DNA from: Flavobacteriales bacterium
GTDB taxonomy: Bacteria > Bacteroidota > Bacteroidia > Flavobacteriales_D > CAJJDF01
Assembly (NCBI GenBank): GCA_018609055.1
Contig: JABAYJ010000009.1
Coordinates: forward strand, 369,761-433,760
Direction: 5' to 3'
DNA length: 64,000 nucleotides
In this document: positions 45,609 to 54,412 of the stretch, piece by piece
Numbering within the stretch: the first letter of the stretch is position 1
Layout: the number at the start of each line of letters is the position of its first letter
The notes under the pieces: model-generated
Told to the model about the DNA's origin: nothing
What the model saw: only the letters and a program-made list of their open reading frames with translations
The model's database searches: none
Translations under genes and position numbers: made by a program

Positions 45609-47871
45609 TTAATCTATCTGGCTAAAAGTCTTAGTAATAAACTTATTATCCTTTGTAGGTTTTCCTTTCCTAGTTCCGTTAGTAAACTTGTACATATCGT
45701 TATACCCATTGTTATCGGTTACTCTCATGAACTTGTAGGCTTTGTCATCACTTGTGTTTACACCAAAGAATAATACATTTTTAAATCCTGTAGCTTCAAA
45801 AATATCATTTACTCTACTTTTGCTAAATGGAACCATTCTGTACTCAAAGCTTAAGTCTATTTCATCTTGCCACTCGGCTAACATAAATGCTTGGTTTAAC
45901 GAAGTAATATCACTAAAACGACTAGAGCTATAAGTAGCGAAATCAAGTGTAGTAATGTTGTTAAGTTTTAAGTTACTCATAGCAGAATTATACAGCCTCT
46001 CTTTGTAAGCTTCCATTTTAGCAAATTGCAGAGTGTTTCTTTCTGTTTTAGCTGCTCCAACCAAGTAATATTTAGGATTCATAACTATTACACTATCAAT
46101 CTCATTACTCTGAATAGCCTTATTTCTTTTAGCTTTGTTCTTTTGGTATTGAGCCTTTTGTTTAACTGATAAAGTTGCATACCACTCATCAAAATAACGG
46201 TATTCATCTAATCTAGATATTCTTTTATATTCATTTGGAACTGAAGTAACTTGCAGTTCCACTTTTAGTGCCTGTAAGTAATATTTTCCAGATTTTTTAG
46301 CACTGCTCTTACTAGCTTTTTTAGACTTTAATTTTTTAAATTCTTTAAGCTTAGCCTCATAAGTCTCCTTCTTTTTTGAGTAACTGATTTTCTCAATTTT
46401 AGATAGTTTTTGAAACTTAGCTTTACTTATTTCTTCAAAATTTATTATCAAGTAAAACCAAAGAGTCTTTTCCATCTTGACCTTTTATAGTATCGATATT
46501 TACAGTAGCATTTACAGCAAAATCAGTATAATCAAATTCCAAATCCATGATAAGATCTTTCATCAAATCAGTAATATATGGCTTAAATTTCGCTCTATCT
46601 TTTTGCTCAAGCATTAATTTAGTTGCAATAATATTCAACTCTTTTTCTGAGCATTCATCATAAAACATGCTTAAGGCAGTAATTGATCCTACTAATGCTG
46701 GGTCACCATCTTCATCATTAAAATACATAGTCTCTGCAGACGAATTGTTTAATTTGAATTTAGATAATCCATAAATTCCCATTGCAAGACACACCTTTAG
46801 GTAAACATTGTTAGGGTAATCATCCATCAACATATAAGTCTCATAAATTCCTGCAATAAAGTTTTTGTTCGTTAAATGAAGAAACTGGTTCTCGAACCTT
46901 GCTTTAGTCTGCATGTACTTAAACTTAGCTTCATCAAGTAAAAAAGTAACGTTATTTGCTTCTATCGTATCATAATTTGTCAATTCATTTCGTCTATCAT
47001 CTAAATTTGGCATTGGTTCATAATCATCATCAGAAACACTAGAAATAGTATACTTTAACTCAGAATCAGAATTAGATTCATCAGATATTTCTTTATCAAC
47101 TTTAAAATATTCAGCAGGGATAGTAAATTTATCGCGATTAAAAAAGCTTTTGTCAAATGTTTGATTATCAAATGGGTGGTGACTATATCTTTTTTGAAGT
47201 AAGTAATAATCAGCTTCTTCATAGTTGTATCCAGCATCCGAAATCATATACAAACCTTCAGTATCTTGATTGAAAGTTTTGCTTTGCGCATTAACATTAA
47301 GTGTTTTAAAGAATTCTTCTGCAGAAGTAAAAGTGAAAGAATTTTTAATGTACGCATCATTTTCTTTCCACAAGTTTACATCATTCTCTTGTTCAATTGC
47401 TGCAACTTCTCTTGCTAAAGCAAAAGCTAATTGTGCTTCACTACCAATGTTTGATAATAATGCCATTTACACGAATATACTACCGTCAAAATAAGAGAAA
47501 CACTGAAATTTGTTGGTTTTTATTACATAAACCCTGCAATAATTCATGTTTTCTTTTTCACTTTTCACTAATAAATTATCTAGTACATCCTGAACATAAG
47601 AAGTTATTTCATCACCAAAAAGAATTTTACCTCCATGCATCATGTTTATTAAATCAAAACTGTTTTTGTAGTAAAAACCATTTTTCATATCACCACTATA
47701 ACTATCATTATTTGCTGAGTTTACAACAAGGTCAGTAATGTTATAGTTTAGTATAGTTGGAAAAGCTCCCTCACATTCAGAGAATGTATAGTTTGTCTGA
47801 AAATCTTGAGACTGAGCAAAGATTGAAGTGGTTGCAACAAATAGAGCAACTAATTGGATGTATTTTTTCAT
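45609..47871 (-). pseudogene. M48-metalloprotease-like secreted protein gene, broken by a stop codon and a frameshift
   Basis: Three open pieces join into one gene of about 754 codons. Piece 1 (47871-47467) has a signal peptide (MKKYIQLVALFVATTSIFAQ) and ends FDGSIFV. An in-frame TAA (47469-47467) follows, then MALLSNIGSEAQLAFALAREVAAIEQEN continues in frame; together this is the M48 core DGSIFVNxxLLxxxxxEAQLAFxLxHExxH. Piece 2 ends at 46435 in LLDNKF; one base less in the T4 run at 46437-46440 restores the frame to piece 3 (FEEISKAKFQK), which reaches 45609. The zinc motif HExxH is replaced by AREVA, so even the intact protein would lack protease activity. Pseudogene, or homopolymer/sequence error for the frameshift. 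Minus TAAGTTTG at 47898-47905 could be its promoter. Confidence 0.75.
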
Positions 47872-47934
47872 GGAATTAATTTGTTTGGTCTAAATTACAA
47901 ACTTACAGGCCATTACAAAAAATAATAGAATTTA

Positions 47935-48963
47935 TTATTTGCTAATCAAATCAATTATTTTCTCCACAGAAATATTCTCCTTCCAATTATAACCATTGGT
48001 AGCAGGTTTGTTTCCATAACCAGTTAAAGTAAGTTTTGTTTGTTCTTCTTTTGGAACTTGAACAATAAATTCTTCATTTCCATAAGGATAAAATCCAAGA
48101 AGTGGGGTGGTGGCTCCCCAAATTGAAACTACTTTTATTCCTAATAAACATCCAAAGTGCATGTTAGAAGAATCCATACAAATTAGTGTGTCTAGCTTTT
48201 TCATTAAAGCTAATTCTTGGTCAAATGATATTTTTCCAGCAACAGAAATAATTCCATTTTCATTATTTGCAAGTGCATCTAATTGTTCCACTTCCGATTT
48301 TCCTCCACCAAATAATAGGACTTTGTATTTTTGCTCAATAAGCTTTTCAGTAAGGTGTTGGATGTTATCCATTCCCCACATTTTTGGTTCATGAGCTGCA
48401 AATGGTGCAATTCCAATCCATTTCTCTTGTTTGTTGATTAAGTTATTGGTTTCAAGGAATTCAGTTAATTGAGGTTTTTCAGTTGGGTGTAGCCAAGGTC
48501 CATCAATCAAATCTGATTTGTAACCAGCTTTACGGAAAGTGTTCATGTATTGCTCAATAATATGAGGTAATTGCTTGTCGCTTTTACCTGATAAAATAGA
48601 CTTTTTTTCGTTTCTCTTTTTATCAAAAGTTACCCGTTCAAGCCAGCTCATCTTAAGGAAAGAAGTAATCGTTTTGGATCGTAATACATTGTGTAAGTCA
48701 ACAACTCCATCAAATTGATGTTCAGTCTGTAATTCGTTTGCAAGCTTTCTTAATCCAAAAAAACCTTTGTATTTGTCCAAGTCAATTCCAATTGCTTTTA
48801 TCTGAGGATGCTCAGGAAAAAAACTAGCAAAAAATGGACGAGTAATTACAGTAAATGTAAGGTAAGGATGCGCTTTAGCTACAGAAAGTAAAGCAGGAAT
48901 AGTAAGTGCAACATCTCCCATTGCTGAGAAACGAATTACTAAAATATGTTTGGGAGTACCCAT
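47935..48963 (-). CDS. glycosyltransferase family 9 (heptosyltransferase-like)
   Basis: The product has 342 residues and a GT-B fold. ILVIRFSAMGDVALTIPAL near 7-25 is the GT9 N-terminal signature; GIAPFAAHEPKMWG and the CMDSSNMHFGCLLGIKVVSIWGATTPLLGFYP segment form the nucleotide-sugar site. It probably adds heptose to lipid A-core in the cytoplasm, matching the heptose genes at 13687-15488. It is the last gene of a thioesterase-DUF4254-GT9 operon. Confidence 0.92.
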   Translation of the reverse strand: MGTPKHILVIRFSAMGDVALTIPALLSVAKAHPYLTFTVITRPFFASFFPEHPQIKAIGIDLDKYKGFFGLRKLANELQTEHQFDGVVDLHNVLRSKTITSFLKMSWLERVTFDKKRNEKKSILSGKSDKQLPHIIEQYMNTFRKAGYKSDLIDGPWLHPTEKPQLTEFLETNNLINKQEKWIGIAPFAAHEPKMWGMDNIQHLTEKLIEQKYKVLLFGGGKSEVEQLDALANNENGIISVAGKISFDQELALMKKLDTLICMDSSNMHFGCLLGIKVVSIWGATTPLLGFYPYGNEEFIVQVPKEEQTKLTLTGYGNKPATNGYNWKENISVEKIIDLISK

Positions 48964-48966
48964 TAA

Positions 48967-49560
48967 TTATTTCTTGTAAAGCACTGGGTTTAGACTTTCG
49001 TCATTGTACATTTTCATCTGGCGATACACTTTCATGTATTTTTTACCTTCCATTACTTCTTCAATCAATTGATCGAAAGCCAAAGATAAATCGTCTTTTT
49101 GCTCAAGTAACACTCCTAACTTTTCTTCAACTTTAGCTTTGTGGGCAGCATCCGAATCGTTTCTATCTACTTGCTCTTGCATGTGGAAAATCTTAAGTCC
49201 CAAGATAGATAATCTATCCACAACCCATGCAGGTGACTCAGTGTTAATCTTACCACAAGTTAAGTCGTTTTTTGAACCAAAATAATTCCAAAACCAATCG
49301 TCAATTTTCTCCACCATATCCGTTCTATGTTGGTTAGATTTATCGATTCTTCGTTTAATAACTAATGCTTCAGTAGGATCAATGTTTGGATCACGAATAA
49401 TATCTTCAAGATGCCATTGAACTGTATCTATCCAGCATTTGTGATATAATAATCCATCAATTCCCTCATGAGAATTAGTAAGTGTAGCATCCACATCATC
49501 AGTTATGTGATACGTGTCAATTGCTTGGTTAAAAAGGGTAAAACAGTGAGTAGCGTTCAT
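48967..49560 (-). CDS. DUF4254 protein
   Basis: The product has 197 residues, all-helical, with no signal or membrane segment. HCFTLFNQAIDTYH, GLLYHKCWIDTVQWHLEDIIRDP and SPAWVVDRLSILGLKIFHM match DUF4254, a family I know as a neighbour of GT9 genes in Bacteroidetes. It is 3 bp upstream of the GT9 gene, so a role in LPS core synthesis is likely, but the activity is unknown. Confidence 0.85.
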   Translation of the reverse strand: MNATHCFTLFNQAIDTYHITDDVDATLTNSHEGIDGLLYHKCWIDTVQWHLEDIIRDPNIDPTEALVIKRRIDKSNQHRTDMVEKIDDWFWNYFGSKNDLTCGKINTESPAWVVDRLSILGLKIFHMQEQVDRNDSDAAHKAKVEEKLGVLLEQKDDLSLAFDQLIEEVMEGKKYMKVYRQMKMYNDESLNPVLYKK

Positions 49561-49569
49561 AATATTAGA

Positions 49570-50088
49570 TTAATCTTCTCCTAAAAATAGTTTTTTTAAT
49601 TCATTTGCATCCTTCGGTTTCATTCTTTTTGCAAGAATTAAACTCAATTGCTTTCTTCTTAGTGCTCCTTCGAACCTAAATCTTTCTTCGTCAGTTTCTG
49701 GAACCAACTCAGGTACTTTACATGGTTTTCCTTCATCATCAAGCGCTACAAATGTAGATATAGCTTCATTACTCTTGTGTTTTACACCAGTTCTCAAATT
49801 CTGAACCCATACATCAATGTATATTTCCATGGAGGAATTAAACGCTCTTGAAACTTTTGCTTCTAGTGTAACCGTATCTCCTAAGTTAATAGGTTTATCA
49901 AAAGAAATACTATTGATAGATGCTGTTACAACTTGCTTAAAGCAATGTCTTCGAGCAGCAACAGATGCAATAATATCTACCCACGACATTAACATACCTC
50001 CAAATAAATTATTGTGGAAGTTGGTATCATTGGGTAAAACGATATGTGTAGAAACGGCTAAAGAGTTCTGTGCAGTACTTGGTTGCAT
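49570..50088 (-). CDS. acyl-CoA thioesterase (hotdog fold)
   Basis: The product has 172 residues. VLPNDTNFHNNLFGGMLMSWVDIIASVAARRHC carries the hotdog helix with the YciA/BACH-type Asn-Gly-Gly pattern and catalytic Asp in the helix; VTASINSISFDKPINLGD follows. It hydrolyses acyl-CoAs in the cytoplasm. The 9-bp gap to DUF4254 suggests a common transcript, perhaps incidental. Confidence 0.9.
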   Translation of the reverse strand: MQPSTAQNSLAVSTHIVLPNDTNFHNNLFGGMLMSWVDIIASVAARRHCFKQVVTASINSISFDKPINLGDTVTLEAKVSRAFNSSMEIYIDVWVQNLRTGVKHKSNEAISTFVALDDEGKPCKVPELVPETDEERFRFEGALRRKQLSLILAKRMKPKDANELKKLFLGED

Positions 50089-50197
50089 AACTTGAATTTT
50101 ATTTTTACAAATATCTTAATTTAATCTCACTAACACGATTAATTACCTCAAAGATTTGTTATTTTGTAGCGTATTAACAACCAAAAAAAACTAACCC

Positions 50198-50638
50198 ATG
50201 TTAACTGGATTCAAACACCTTCACTCATCAAATAGATATGTTCTACTTGCATTATTATTAATTGTAATTGTTACTTCATTCATGAAATGGCAAGGGAAAA
50301 AGGAATACACTAAGCAAGATGATAAATTCAATTTATTGGCATTTATCTTTACTCATGTTCAATTGTTGATTGGGATAGTACTTTTTTTTACAAGCAGTAG
50401 AGTTGTTTTAAAAGGACTAGATATGAGTGATAAATACGATAGATTTTTCACGATAGAACATACTTTAGGGATGTTAATTGCAATCGTTTTAATTACTATT
50501 GGTAGAATAAAAGGAAAGAAAATTATTGATTCAGTAAAAAGACACAAACTTACTTTTTGGTATTTCTTTATTGCACTTGTAATAATGATTGCTTCAATTC
50601 CTTGGCCTTTTAGAGGTTTTGGAAACGAATGGATGTAA
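50198..50638 (+). CDS. small four-helix membrane protein
   Basis: The product has 146 residues and four hydrophobic segments (about 15-30, 45-65, 85-105, 118-138). His residues occur at helix ends (FKHLHSSNRY, FTHVQLLIG, IEHTLGM, KRHKLTFW), reminiscent of small cytochrome b-like proteins, but I cannot confirm haem binding. It is conserved-looking and lies just before exodeoxyribonuclease III. Confidence 0.65.
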   Translation: MLTGFKHLHSSNRYVLLALLLIVIVTSFMKWQGKKEYTKQDDKFNLLAFIFTHVQLLIGIVLFFTSSRVVLKGLDMSDKYDRFFTIEHTLGMLIAIVLITIGRIKGKKIIDSVKRHKLTFWYFFIALVIMIASIPWPFRGFGNEWM

Positions 50639-50660
50639 TTAAGAATATAAAATAATAACA

Positions 50661-51425
50661 ATGGCAAAAATAATCTCTTATAACGTAAATGGGATTCGTG
50701 CAGCTTTATCAAAGGATTGGTCTGGTTGGGTAAAATCTGTTGATCCAGATATTATTTGTGTACAAGAAACCAAAGCACAACCCGAGCAAATAGATTCAGA
50801 TCTTTTTAAAGAAATGGGTTATTACACGTACATGTTTTCTGCAGAAAAGAAAGGATACAGCAGTGTAGCGATATTAACTAAAAAAGAACCAAACCATGTT
50901 GAATATGGAATGGGGAATCCTAAATACGATTGTGAAGGAAGAGTAATAAGAGCTGATTACGATACTTTTTCTGTTATTAGCGCTTATTTCCCCTCAGGTA
51001 GTAATCCTGATAGACAGAGTTATAAAATGGATTTTTTGGCAGATTTCAAGGAGTATATTGATGAACTTAAAAAGGAAATTCCAAATTTAATTATCTCTGG
51101 AGATTATAACATTTGCCATAAAGCAATTGATATTCATAATCCTGTGAGTAATAAAAAATCATCTGGGTTCTTACCCGAAGAAAGAGAGTGGATTACCAAT
51201 TTTCTTGATTCTGGATTTATAGATTCGTTCCGTTACTTTAATGACGAACCACACAATTACACTTGGTGGACATACAGATTTGGAGCCAGGGGAAATAATA
51301 AAGGATGGAGAATTGATTACCACATGGTAAGCAAAACATTAGAAAGTAGATTAAAAAGAGGAATAATTTTATCGGAGGCAGTTCACAGTGATCATTGTCC
51401 TTTGATGGTAGAAATAGTAGATTAA
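50661..51425 (+). CDS. xth: exodeoxyribonuclease III
   Basis: The product has 254 residues and an endonuclease/exonuclease/phosphatase fold. MAKIISYNVNGIRAA at the start, VQETKAQP (metal Glu), SGDYNICHKAIDIHNP, NYTWWTYRFGARGNNKGWRIDYHMVS and HSDHCPLMVEI (catalytic Asp-His) are all present. It cleaves abasic sites and trims 3' ends in base-excision repair. Confidence 0.96.
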   Translation: MAKIISYNVNGIRAALSKDWSGWVKSVDPDIICVQETKAQPEQIDSDLFKEMGYYTYMFSAEKKGYSSVAILTKKEPNHVEYGMGNPKYDCEGRVIRADYDTFSVISAYFPSGSNPDRQSYKMDFLADFKEYIDELKKEIPNLIISGDYNICHKAIDIHNPVSNKKSSGFLPEEREWITNFLDSGFIDSFRYFNDEPHNYTWWTYRFGARGNNKGWRIDYHMVSKTLESRLKRGIILSEAVHSDHCPLMVEIVD

Positions 51426-51427
51426 TT

Positions 51428-51973
51428 ATGAGTAAAAAAGTATGCATCTTTTGTGGTGCGAGAACAGGAAATTCGGAGGAGATAATAAGCGAAACTAAAA
51501 AAATGGTAGCTCTGCTTGCAAGCAAAGACTATGATTTAGTGTATGGTGGTGGGAATGGTGGATTAATGGGATTAATTGCTGATGAGTTTTTGGCTCATGG
51601 CAGAAAAGTAATAGGAATTCGCCCATCTATTTTATTATCCGAAGAGAACTCTCATAATGGATTAACCGAAATGATTTCTACAGTAGACATGTTTGAGAGA
51701 AAAAAGAACATGGTAGAGGTTTCGGATAGTTTTATTGCTTTACCAGGAGGAGTTGGGACATTAGATGAAATTTTGGATGTAATGACTCTCAATAAAATTA
51801 ATGCAATTCATAAACCAATGGCTTTGTTCGATATCAATGGATTTTACCAAAAACTTGATGGGTTAATGGATACTTTTGTTGAATATGGTTACTTGGATGA
51901 AGAAGTAAAAGGGCTTTTAATTATGAATAGTGATGCTGAAAAGTTGGTAGAGGCTTTGGAAGATTATAAATAA
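51428..51973 (+). CDS. LOG-family protein (TIGR00730; cytokinin riboside phosphoribohydrolase-like)
   Basis: The ATG at 51428 gives MSKKVCIFCGARTG; an upstream in-frame ATG at 51395 overlaps the exonuclease gene and is rejected. The product has 181 residues. LVYGGGNGGLMGLIADE and ALPGGVGTLDEI (PGGxGTxxE) are the LOG signature. It probably cleaves the N-glycosidic bond of nucleoside monophosphates. Confidence 0.92.
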   Translation: MSKKVCIFCGARTGNSEEIISETKKMVALLASKDYDLVYGGGNGGLMGLIADEFLAHGRKVIGIRPSILLSEENSHNGLTEMISTVDMFERKKNMVEVSDSFIALPGGVGTLDEILDVMTLNKINAIHKPMALFDINGFYQKLDGLMDTFVEYGYLDEEVKGLLIMNSDAEKLVEALEDYK

Positions 51974-51985
51974 TTAATTTTAATC

Positions 51986-52255
51986 ATGAAAAATATTATT
52001 TCACTATCAATTATACTCTCTCTATCCATTTTTTTCAATGGATTTTCTGCCGATCGAGATTCATTAACTGATTCAATTGAATTGGTAACAGATATTAATT
52101 CAAACTTAATTGAGGCTGACTCTTTATTAGATAATTCTCTAGAGTCTAGCTCAAATAAACCATCTAAACCAGCTGGATACGGTCAGTTGTTTATGTTTGG
52201 ATTTCTAATTTTAGGAGCTGTATTGGTAGTTTGGAAATTAAAAGGGAAGGATTGA
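51986..52255 (+). CDS. small membrane protein, function unknown
   Basis: The product has 89 residues with an N-terminal signal peptide (MKNIISLSIILSLSIFFNGF), a Ser/Asp-rich linker and one C-terminal membrane helix (LFMFGFLILGAVLVVWKLKGK). This is a type I topology with a short basic cytoplasmic tail. No family is recognised. It is 12 bp after the LOG gene and probably in its operon. Confidence 0.6.
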   Translation: MKNIISLSIILSLSIFFNGFSADRDSLTDSIELVTDINSNLIEADSLLDNSLESSSNKPSKPAGYGQLFMFGFLILGAVLVVWKLKGKD

Positions 52256-52288
52256 TTTATTTAATTTGGTAAAGGAGATTTTTAATCT

Positions 52289-52498
52289 CTATCCAGTCCC
52301 AATTTTCATTTCCAAAATAGCGTTCATCAAAAGTATATCATAAAAATTAATAGATGGATCTGCCATTATTAATTTGTACACTTTTTCTGTAGCAGCTTTT
52401 TTCATGTAGCTGTCTACATTTTGAGAAAATACATTAGCTGAGAATAATAAGGCTAAAGAAAGGAATAGTATTTTTTTATTCTGTTTTATTTTCAACAA
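52289..52498 (-). CDS. small secreted protein, function unknown
   Basis: The product has 69 residues: a signal peptide (MLKIKQNKKILFLSLALLFS...VFSQ) and a short mature part with a helical VYKLIMADPSINFYDILLMNAILEMK. The signal is convincing, but the gene is short and lacks visible homologues, so it may be a remnant. Confidence 0.45.
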   Translation of the reverse strand: MLKIKQNKKILFLSLALLFSANVFSQNVDSYMKKAATEKVYKLIMADPSINFYDILLMNAILEMKIGTG

Positions 52499-52730
52499 AA
52501 TTAAGACAAAAGCGTTAAAGAAATTTCATTATTTAGATGAAAATTGACAGTGAAATGTGGATAGAATGATAATATAAGCTGACATCCTAATGAATAAAAG
52601 GAATCAAGATTTTTTTTGGTTCAATAGTCTTTAATTCAAGATTAGATTAATGGCTTTAAGTGCAGTTTCTATCTATTAAAATTCATAATAAATCAGTTTT
52701 TATTAAAATTTTTATACTCATTCTTTTTCC

Positions 52731-52738
52731 TAACTTTG
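52731..52738 (+). promoter_or_regulatory. -7 element of phnA
   Basis: TAACTTTG fits TAnnTTTG, 19 bp before the phnA ATG. Confidence 0.45.
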
Positions 52739-52757
52739 AAAACAATAAATTAACCAA

Positions 52758-53330
52758 ATGAGTCTCGAAAAAGAACTAGAAGCCAGAAGTGAAGGAAAAT
52801 GCGAATTGTGCGGTAGCATCAATAATTTAAAACCTTACGATATTCCACCAGTAGAAATACGTACAGCAAATAAAGCTATTTATGCTTGCGAAACTTGTTT
52901 TGGTCAAATAGAGGATCCAGATAATATGGATGAAAACCACTGGAGATTACTAAACGATAGTATGTGGAGCGAGATTGATGCTGTAAAAGTAGTTTCTTGG
53001 CGAATGTTAACTAGACTTAACAATGGTTGGACTCAAAACCTACTTGATATGATGTACCTAGAAGATGATGTGCTAAAATGGGCTAAAGCCAGTGGGGAAG
53101 GAATTGAAGGAATGATTATAAAACACAGAGATAGTAACGGAGTTCTTTTGAGCCAAGGAGATTCAATTGTATTGATAAAAGATTTGGATGTAAAAGGAGC
53201 TGGGTTTACTGCAAAAAGAGGAACGCCAGTACGTAATATCAATTTAGTAAACGACAACCCAGAGCACATTGAAGGAAAAGTAAACGGACAAAGAATCGTT
53301 ATTTTAAGTCAGTTTGTGAAGAAATCGTAG
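52758..53330 (+). CDS. phnA: PhnA-family zinc-ribbon protein
   Basis: The product has 190 residues. An N-terminal zinc ribbon (CELCGS near 15-20, CETCFGQ near 49-55) is followed by a linker and the C-terminal PhnA domain (GDSIVLIKDLDVKGAGFTAKRGTPVRNI...IVILSQFVKK). Despite the name, most PhnA/YjdM proteins have no shown phosphonate role. Function is uncertain. Confidence 0.92.
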   Translation: MSLEKELEARSEGKCELCGSINNLKPYDIPPVEIRTANKAIYACETCFGQIEDPDNMDENHWRLLNDSMWSEIDAVKVVSWRMLTRLNNGWTQNLLDMMYLEDDVLKWAKASGEGIEGMIIKHRDSNGVLLSQGDSIVLIKDLDVKGAGFTAKRGTPVRNINLVNDNPEHIEGKVNGQRIVILSQFVKKS

Positions 53331-53352
53331 TTAGCTACTAATCCTTTTAAAT

Positions 53353-53790
53353 TTGAAATCTACTCAAGATTTAACTCGCTTTTTAGAATTAAACCAAAAC
53401 TCATTATCAACTAATATAATAGTTAGGTTAAATGAAAGCATTAATTCTGGCTCACTTCATTTGAGAAGTTTGAATATAAACTCTGATGATTTAAATCTTT
53501 TAATGGAGTTTCTTAAAATGAAGAGTTCTCTATTAGCAGTAGCTTCTTTTAGTTTAAGTTATAATACAGAATTAGGTGATTTTGGAATTGAGAAAGTAAT
53601 GAGAAACCTACCCAAAACGATTAGAGAATTAGGGATAGTGAATTGTGGAATAACAGATATTGGAGCTCAGATTATTTTGGATGAATTAATCAATCACCCG
53701 GATTTATCTTTAATATGTATGGAACAAAATGAATTGACAGATTCAATGAGAATCACTGTTAATAATCGACATGTAACAATTATTGTATAA
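53353..53790 (+). CDS. leucine-rich-repeat-like small protein
   Basis: The start is TTG at 53353. The product has 145 residues without a signal. Two or three degenerate repeats of ribonuclease-inhibitor type can be seen: ASFSLSYNTELGDFGIEKVM, IRELGIVNCGITDIGAQIIL and LSLICMEQNELTDSM. These form a curved protein-binding surface; partner unknown. It follows phnA by 22 bp. Confidence 0.6.
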   Translation: MKSTQDLTRFLELNQNSLSTNIIVRLNESINSGSLHLRSLNINSDDLNLLMEFLKMKSSLLAVASFSLSYNTELGDFGIEKVMRNLPKTIRELGIVNCGITDIGAQIILDELINHPDLSLICMEQNELTDSMRITVNNRHVTIIV

Positions 53791-53807
53791 TAGAAATTTA
53801 GTAAAAC

Positions 53808-53848
53808 AAAAAAGGCCTTCAATTAATCATTTAATTGAAGGCCTTTTT
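53808..53848. terminator. bidirectional terminator
   Basis: AAAAAGGCCTTCAATTAA, loop TCAT, TTAATTGAAGGCCTTTTT. It lies between the convergent LRR gene and ppa. Confidence 0.92.
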
Positions 53849-53866
53849 ATTAATATTTATAATTAA

Positions 53867-54412
53867 TTACTGAACTATATAAGCCTTGTAATCCTCAATA
53901 CTTTGTCTAATTATTTCCTTAGCTTTTTCCGCATTTTGGAATTCTTCAACTTCAACTTTCTTGTTTTCTAGCTTTTTGTAATCTTCAAAAAAGTTACGTA
54001 ATTCTTTTAGCCAATGTTCAGGTAATTCGGATATATCATTAATGTGATTAAAGCTCATGTCGTTTTCGGCAACAGCAATAATCTTATCATCCATTTCACC
54101 ACCATCAATCATTTGCATTACACCAATTACTTTGGCAGATACAATACACATTGGTACGATATCAATTTGAGACAATACCATTATATCTAAAGGATCTTTA
54201 TCATCACAATAAGTTTGTGGTATAAATCCGTAATTAGCAGGGTAGTGCATAGAAGAATAAATAACTCTATCCATCAATAACATTCCCGATTCCTTATCTA
54301 ATTCATACTTAGCTCTTGTGTTTTTTGGAATTTCAATGATTCCATTTACAATATTTGGAGAGTTTTCTCCAATATTTACTTTATGCCAAGGATTAGTTTT
54401 GTCTATCTCCAT
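53867..54412 (-). CDS. ppa: inorganic pyrophosphatase (family I)
   Basis: The product has 181 residues. [17 protein letters not shown] near 28-44, [23 protein letters not shown] (metal Asp residues) and [21 protein letters not shown] match family I. It hydrolyses pyrophosphate. It begins at the base next to the maeB stop, so the genes are co-transcribed. Confidence 0.97.
   Translation of the reverse strand: MEIDKTNPWHKVNIGENSPNIVNGIIEIPKNTRAKYELDKESGMLLMDRVIYSSMHYPANYGFIPQTYCDDKDPLDIMVLSQIDIVPMCIVSAKVIGVMQMIDGGEMDDKIIAVAENDMSFNHINDISELPEHWLKELRNFFEDYKKLENKKVEVEEFQNAEKAKEIIRQSIEDYKAYIVQ

Noticed and set aside
45609..47871. Programmed frameshift
   Set aside because: The T4 run has no slippery heptamer or downstream structure that I can see, and a stop codon also interrupts the gene, so decay or error is simpler.
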